A stretch of 10,762 nt of DNA from positions 1 through 10,762 of the forward strand of contig CAKVCR010000077.1 in assembly GCA_934725835.1 (NCBI GenBank). The letters are read 5' to 3'. This document shows positions 8,731 through 10,762 of this stretch, piece by piece. The notes beneath the pieces were generated by a model. The model saw nothing but the letters and a program-made list of their open reading frames with translations. It had not been told where the DNA came from and searched no databases. Source of the DNA: an uncultured Odoribacter sp. (GTDB taxonomy: Bacteria > Bacteroidota > Bacteroidia > Bacteroidales > Marinifilaceae). Position 1 is the stretch's first letter, and every line of letters begins with the position of its first letter. A program made the translations under genes and the position numbers.

Positions 8731-8885
8731 AAACAAAGCGTTCAACAAATCCTTCTATTCCTGTTCTTGTTTATTAAGAAACACCTCATAAAACAAAACG
8801 GGGGGATAGGATTTCAAAAAAAAAATAAAAATCCGACACAAACTTATTGTAAAAGCTAAAACACAAGAATACCTTAAATCAGGTA
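8731..8885. other. Intergenic leader between sigma and FecR genes
   Basis: This 155-base gap is the longest in the window. It holds a run of six G (8800-8805), ten A (8816-8825) and five A (8827-8831), all read as C or T runs on the transcribed strand. GGATTT (8809-8814) and AAATCC (8829-8834) form a short inverted repeat around the A-rich part. The candidate promoter and one of the 10-bp repeats lie at its right end. I see no convincing small gene in it. Confidence 0.6.
8839..8867 (-). promoter_or_regulatory. Candidate promoter for the fecR-susC-susD operon
   Basis: TAAGTTTG on the minus strand (8846 down to 8839) matches the -7 consensus TAnnTTTG, and CTTG (8867-8864) lies 17 bases upstream as a partial -33 element. 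Transcription would start near 8832, about 100 bases before the FecR ATG. An internal promoter here would explain the 155-base gap between the sigma and FecR genes, whereas all later genes are nearly contiguous. The -33 match and spacing are imperfect. Confidence 0.35.
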
Positions 8886-8904
8886 TTATGAGAAAAGAAT
8901 ACCT
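8865..8904. repeat. Paired 10-bp direct repeats flanking an inverted copy at the end of the sigma factor gene
   Basis: AAGAATACCT occurs at 8865-8874 and 8895-8904, exactly 30 bases apart. Between them AGGTATT (8881-8887) is the reverse complement of the last seven bases of each repeat. The middle arm can therefore pair with either flank: with 8868-8874 across a 6-base loop, or with 8898-8904 across a 10-base loop. The sigma factor stop codon (8886-8888) overlaps the middle arm. It could be paired protein-binding sites, a weak terminator, or two competing RNA hairpins. Confidence 0.55.
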
Positions 8905-9461
8905 ATCAATATTGAATAAACGGCACCATTCAACTTGCCGCACAATCTCTTTTTACCATCCTTTTTATACTCCTTCGCAGTATCCAAAGAGATTTCCATA
9001 ATTTCAGCAATTTCCGAAATCTTGTAACCTTTCAGCGTAAGGGTCATTACTTTTCGGTATTGTGGCGGCAACTGCTCAACCACTAACATAATTCGGGCAA
9101 ACACATCCTCCTCCATCATTCTTTCCAAAAACACCTCATACTTCTCTCCCTCTTTCAATGCCATAGATTCATACTGTCCTCTGACTTTCAGATGCCGCAG
9201 ATAATTCAACGCTTTATTCTTCACAGCAGTATACAAATATACTTTCAAAGCTACCCGGCTATCAAACTCCATCTCCAAATCCAGCATCGAAATAAAAATT
9301 TCCTGCACAACATCCTTCGCCACATCTTCATTTCCAACATACTTACCTGCAAACAAAACCAACGGAGTATAAAAATGACGATAAAGCAACTCATAAGCCT
9401 TCTCCTCCCGTTGCTTCAAATATTCTAATAAGATATCCCGTTGATCTGTTTCCATTGCCAC
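8886..9461 (-). CDS. ECF-type RNA polymerase sigma factor (sigma-70 family, SusCD-associated)
   Basis: The 191-residue product matches the length and layout of extracytoplasmic-function sigma factors. Region 2, about residues 24-91, includes the core-binding and -10 recognition helices (AGKYVGNEDVAKDVVQEIF and LYTAVKNKALNYLRH). Region 4, about 128-175, has VEQLPPQYRKVMTLTLKGY followed by the helix-turn-helix ISEIAEIMEISLDTAKEY, which reads the -35 element. The C-terminal tail (VYSILIGILFS) is hydrophobic, a feature seen in many Bacteroidota members. ATGs at 9461 and 9455 are both possible; neither has a clear ribosome-binding site. The partner is the adjacent FecR. Expected role: activating this transporter operon when the substrate is present. 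Sigma regulons in these clusters are usually local (family knowledge). Confidence 0.95.
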   Translation of the reverse strand: MAMETDQRDILLEYLKQREEKAYELLYRHFYTPLVLFAGKYVGNEDVAKDVVQEIFISMLDLEMEFDSRVALKVYLYTAVKNKALNYLRHLKVRGQYESMALKEGEKYEVFLERMMEEDVFARIMLVVEQLPPQYRKVMTLTLKGYKISEIAEIMEISLDTAKEYKKDGKKRLCGKLNGAVYSILIGILFS

Positions 9462-9476
9462 CCATAATTACCCCCA

Positions 9477-9484
9477 CAAAGATA
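9477..9484 (-). promoter_or_regulatory. Candidate -7 promoter element for the sigma factor gene
   Basis: The minus strand reads TATCTTTG, an exact match to the Bacteroides -7 consensus TAnnTTTG. It ends 15 bases before ATG 9461 and 21 before ATG 9455, implying a very short leader. No clear TTTG element is found at the expected upstream spacing (only TATG near 9507-9510), so the call rests on one half of the promoter. Confidence 0.4.
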
Positions 9485-9522
9485 GTTAAAATTAACATTC
9501 TCATACCATATCCCTTAAAGAT

Positions 9523-9554
9523 ATTTAGGCGACCTATATGATGGTCGCCTAAAT
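9523..9554 (-). terminator. Perfect 12-bp inverted repeat, probable intrinsic terminator of the PKD-like gene
   Basis: ATTTAGGCGACC (9523-9534) and GGTCGCCTAAAT (9543-9554) are exact reverse complements separated by 8 bases. The stem has a GC-rich core next to the loop. On the minus strand it is followed by ATCTTTAAGG, a modest U-rich tail. It lies 54 bases after the stop of the PKD-like gene and about 60 bases before the sigma factor start, so it separates the two transcription units. The short U-tract leaves some doubt, and an operator role cannot be excluded. Confidence 0.7.
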
Positions 9555-9608
9555 CCCATTATCTTACGCTGCAAAATACAAGAACAGACTCTCTACAAAA
9601 GTTTAAAG

Positions 9609-10762
9609 TCATCTGTATTTATAAGATATATTTTTCACTTTGCATAAATTTGTCCATTCGCTATCTGTTTCTTCTTTGATGATGATATTGTTGACATCAT
9701 CGACAACTGCATATTTTTTAATGATACCTCCCGATGAAGCCGGTTTAGAGGAATCGTAAAGAGCTACATAAAAATAGTCCTTGGTTGTTTGAACTAAAAT
9801 ATCATGTTGAAGCATGGTCACTTCATAACCGTCATACGTTTCCAACAATTCGCACTTATCCTTTAAATAATCATAGCCGTACAAACGATTATCAGCAACA
9901 TAATAAATGATGGAAAGCAACGAGCTGCCTCCAAAGAATCTCGCTTTATCTAAATCCACAGCATTTTCCATCTTAACCATTCTTTGTTTAATGACACCAT
10001 AATAAGCGGAAATTCTGTACACATATAGATAATATTCATCGCCTTTCTTGAGGATAGTATAGGTATATCCGTTGTCTTTTCGAGTATTTATCGTGGTAAC
10101 AAATTGGTAATCCGGTCCTGGAGCCCATGAAAAACTATCCGTTGTCTTGTCCTTCAAATCAGAACAATATGCCTGATAACCGCTTGATTGAGAAACGAAA
10201 CAACCTTTAGCCTTATTATACAGGACTATAGTTTGGCTGTTTTCTTTCAAACCGGTCCCCAAAGATTCTCCAATAGGAAAGAGTTCGTCAGAACCGGAAT
10301 AATGATTTGTGGGCAAATCCAAGTTGCAACTCTGTGATCCATAGATATTGGCATAGAAAAACCGATCGTCAATAATCATTGCTCGACAATACCCCATAAC
10401 CTGTGCAAAATCAGTCATAACACATTTCCCGGCAGAATTGACGTTATAGAAGGTCCATTTTAAATGGGAGCCTTCTGTGGGTTGTAGATTATCCGGATAC
10501 AATTGAAAAGTCCCTTTATCCGTGCTGAGTAAAATATTGTTTAAGGCACCGAATCGAAGGGGAGGAACTTGCACTCGGAGCGGTTTCCCTAAGTCCAAAT
10601 GAGTATTTACTAAAATATTCTTCAATATGGTTGTATCTTTTCCAACAATGGACACCATATCTAATTGCGTCATTCCATCATCACCTTCACCGCAAACAAG
10701 CCAACCGGATGAAAATTGGGTAACCAATTTTAAGTAGAAATTAGCAAAAGCTGTTAGTTTGT
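9609..10762 (-). CDS. PKD-like family lipoprotein, C-terminal part, runs off right edge
   Basis: The frame is open to the right edge, giving 383 visible residues. The TTG at 10727 is not the true start, because 11 further in-frame codons (KLTAFANFYLK) precede it. The signal peptide and N-terminal domain lie outside the window. The visible part is beta-rich with repeated aromatic strands (LLSTDKGTFQLYPDN, IYYVADNRLYGYDYLKDK, DYFYVALYDSSKP) and closes with WTNLCKVKNISYKYR. This resembles the propeller-like C-terminal half of the PKD-like lipoproteins that end many SusC/SusD operons in Bacteroidota, often in loci with peptidases. I see no catalytic motif. The inverted repeat just downstream suggests it is the last gene of its transcript. 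It would then belong to a separate neighbouring locus that lies mostly outside the window. Family call is moderately sure. Confidence 0.65.
   Translation of the reverse strand, partial: KLTAFANFYLKLVTQFSSGWLVCGEGDDGMTQLDMVSIVGKDTTILKNILVNTHLDLGKPLRVQVPPLRFGALNNILLSTDKGTFQLYPDNLQPTEGSHLKWTFYNVNSAGKCVMTDFAQVMGYCRAMIIDDRFFYANIYGSQSCNLDLPTNHYSGSDELFPIGESLGTGLKENSQTIVLYNKAKGCFVSQSSGYQAYCSDLKDKTTDSFSWAPGPDYQFVTTINTRKDNGYTYTILKKGDEYYLYVYRISAYYGVIKQRMVKMENAVDLDKARFFGGSSLLSIIYYVADNRLYGYDYLKDKCELLETYDGYEVTMLQHDILVQTTKDYFYVALYDSSKPASSGGIIKKYAVVDDVNNIIIKEETDSEWTNLCKVKNISYKYR

Noticed and set aside
8809..8834. GGATTT/AAATCC inverted repeat as a terminator
   Set aside because: The stem is only 6 bp with a 14-base loop and the T-run lies inside the loop rather than after the stem.
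8755..8943. Minus-strand 62-codon open frame across the sigma-FecR gap
   Set aside because: It overlaps the 3' end of the sigma gene in another frame, and its sequence derives from the A-rich leader; no family resemblance.

Overview
The window reads as Bacteroidota (Bacteroidales-type) chromosome. The reasons are a SusC/SusD pair, a SusC with a secretin/TonB short N-terminal (STN) domain, a FecR anti-sigma factor beside an ECF sigma factor, lipoboxes on the surface proteins, no obvious Shine-Dalgarno sequences, and TAnnTTTG-like -7 promoter elements. The genus cannot be fixed from sequence alone. All convincing genes are on the minus strand, so transcription runs from high to low coordinates. 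No stretch longer than about 155 bases lacks a gene. I see no tRNA, rRNA, CRISPR array or insertion sequence.

Layout in the direction of transcription. The right edge (9609-10762) holds the C-terminal part of a gene resembling the PKD-like lipoproteins found with SusC/SusD pairs, probably the last gene of a separate neighbouring locus. It is followed by a perfect 12-bp inverted repeat (9523-9554), a likely terminator that separates it from the next unit. That unit is an ECF sigma factor (8886-9461), a 155-base gap with short repeats and homopolymer runs, then a tightly packed set: FecR anti-sigma (7552-8730), SusC-like TonB-dependent transporter (4230-7537), SusD-like lipoprotein (2840-4219), an uncharacterised lipoprotein (1593-2801), and the start of an M16 zinc metallopeptidase that runs off the left edge (1-1577). 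Gaps inside this set are 14, 10, 38 and 15 bases.

The likely logic is cell-surface signalling coupled to nutrient import. The substrate is bound by SusD and the third lipoprotein and passes through SusC. The STN domain of SusC contacts FecR across the periplasm, and FecR releases the sigma factor to activate the operon. The periplasmic M16 peptidase, and the absence of any carbohydrate-active enzyme in the window, suggest that the cargo is peptide or protein rather than glycan (inference).

The main anomaly is that the SusC gene is split by a -1-type frameshift near 5861, inside the beta-barrel. The STN, carboxypeptidase-like and plug domains lie in one frame and the rest of the barrel in another. 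Adding one base there restores a normal protein of about 1102 residues. As written, the locus would lack a working transporter. This is either a recent mutation or a sequencing error.
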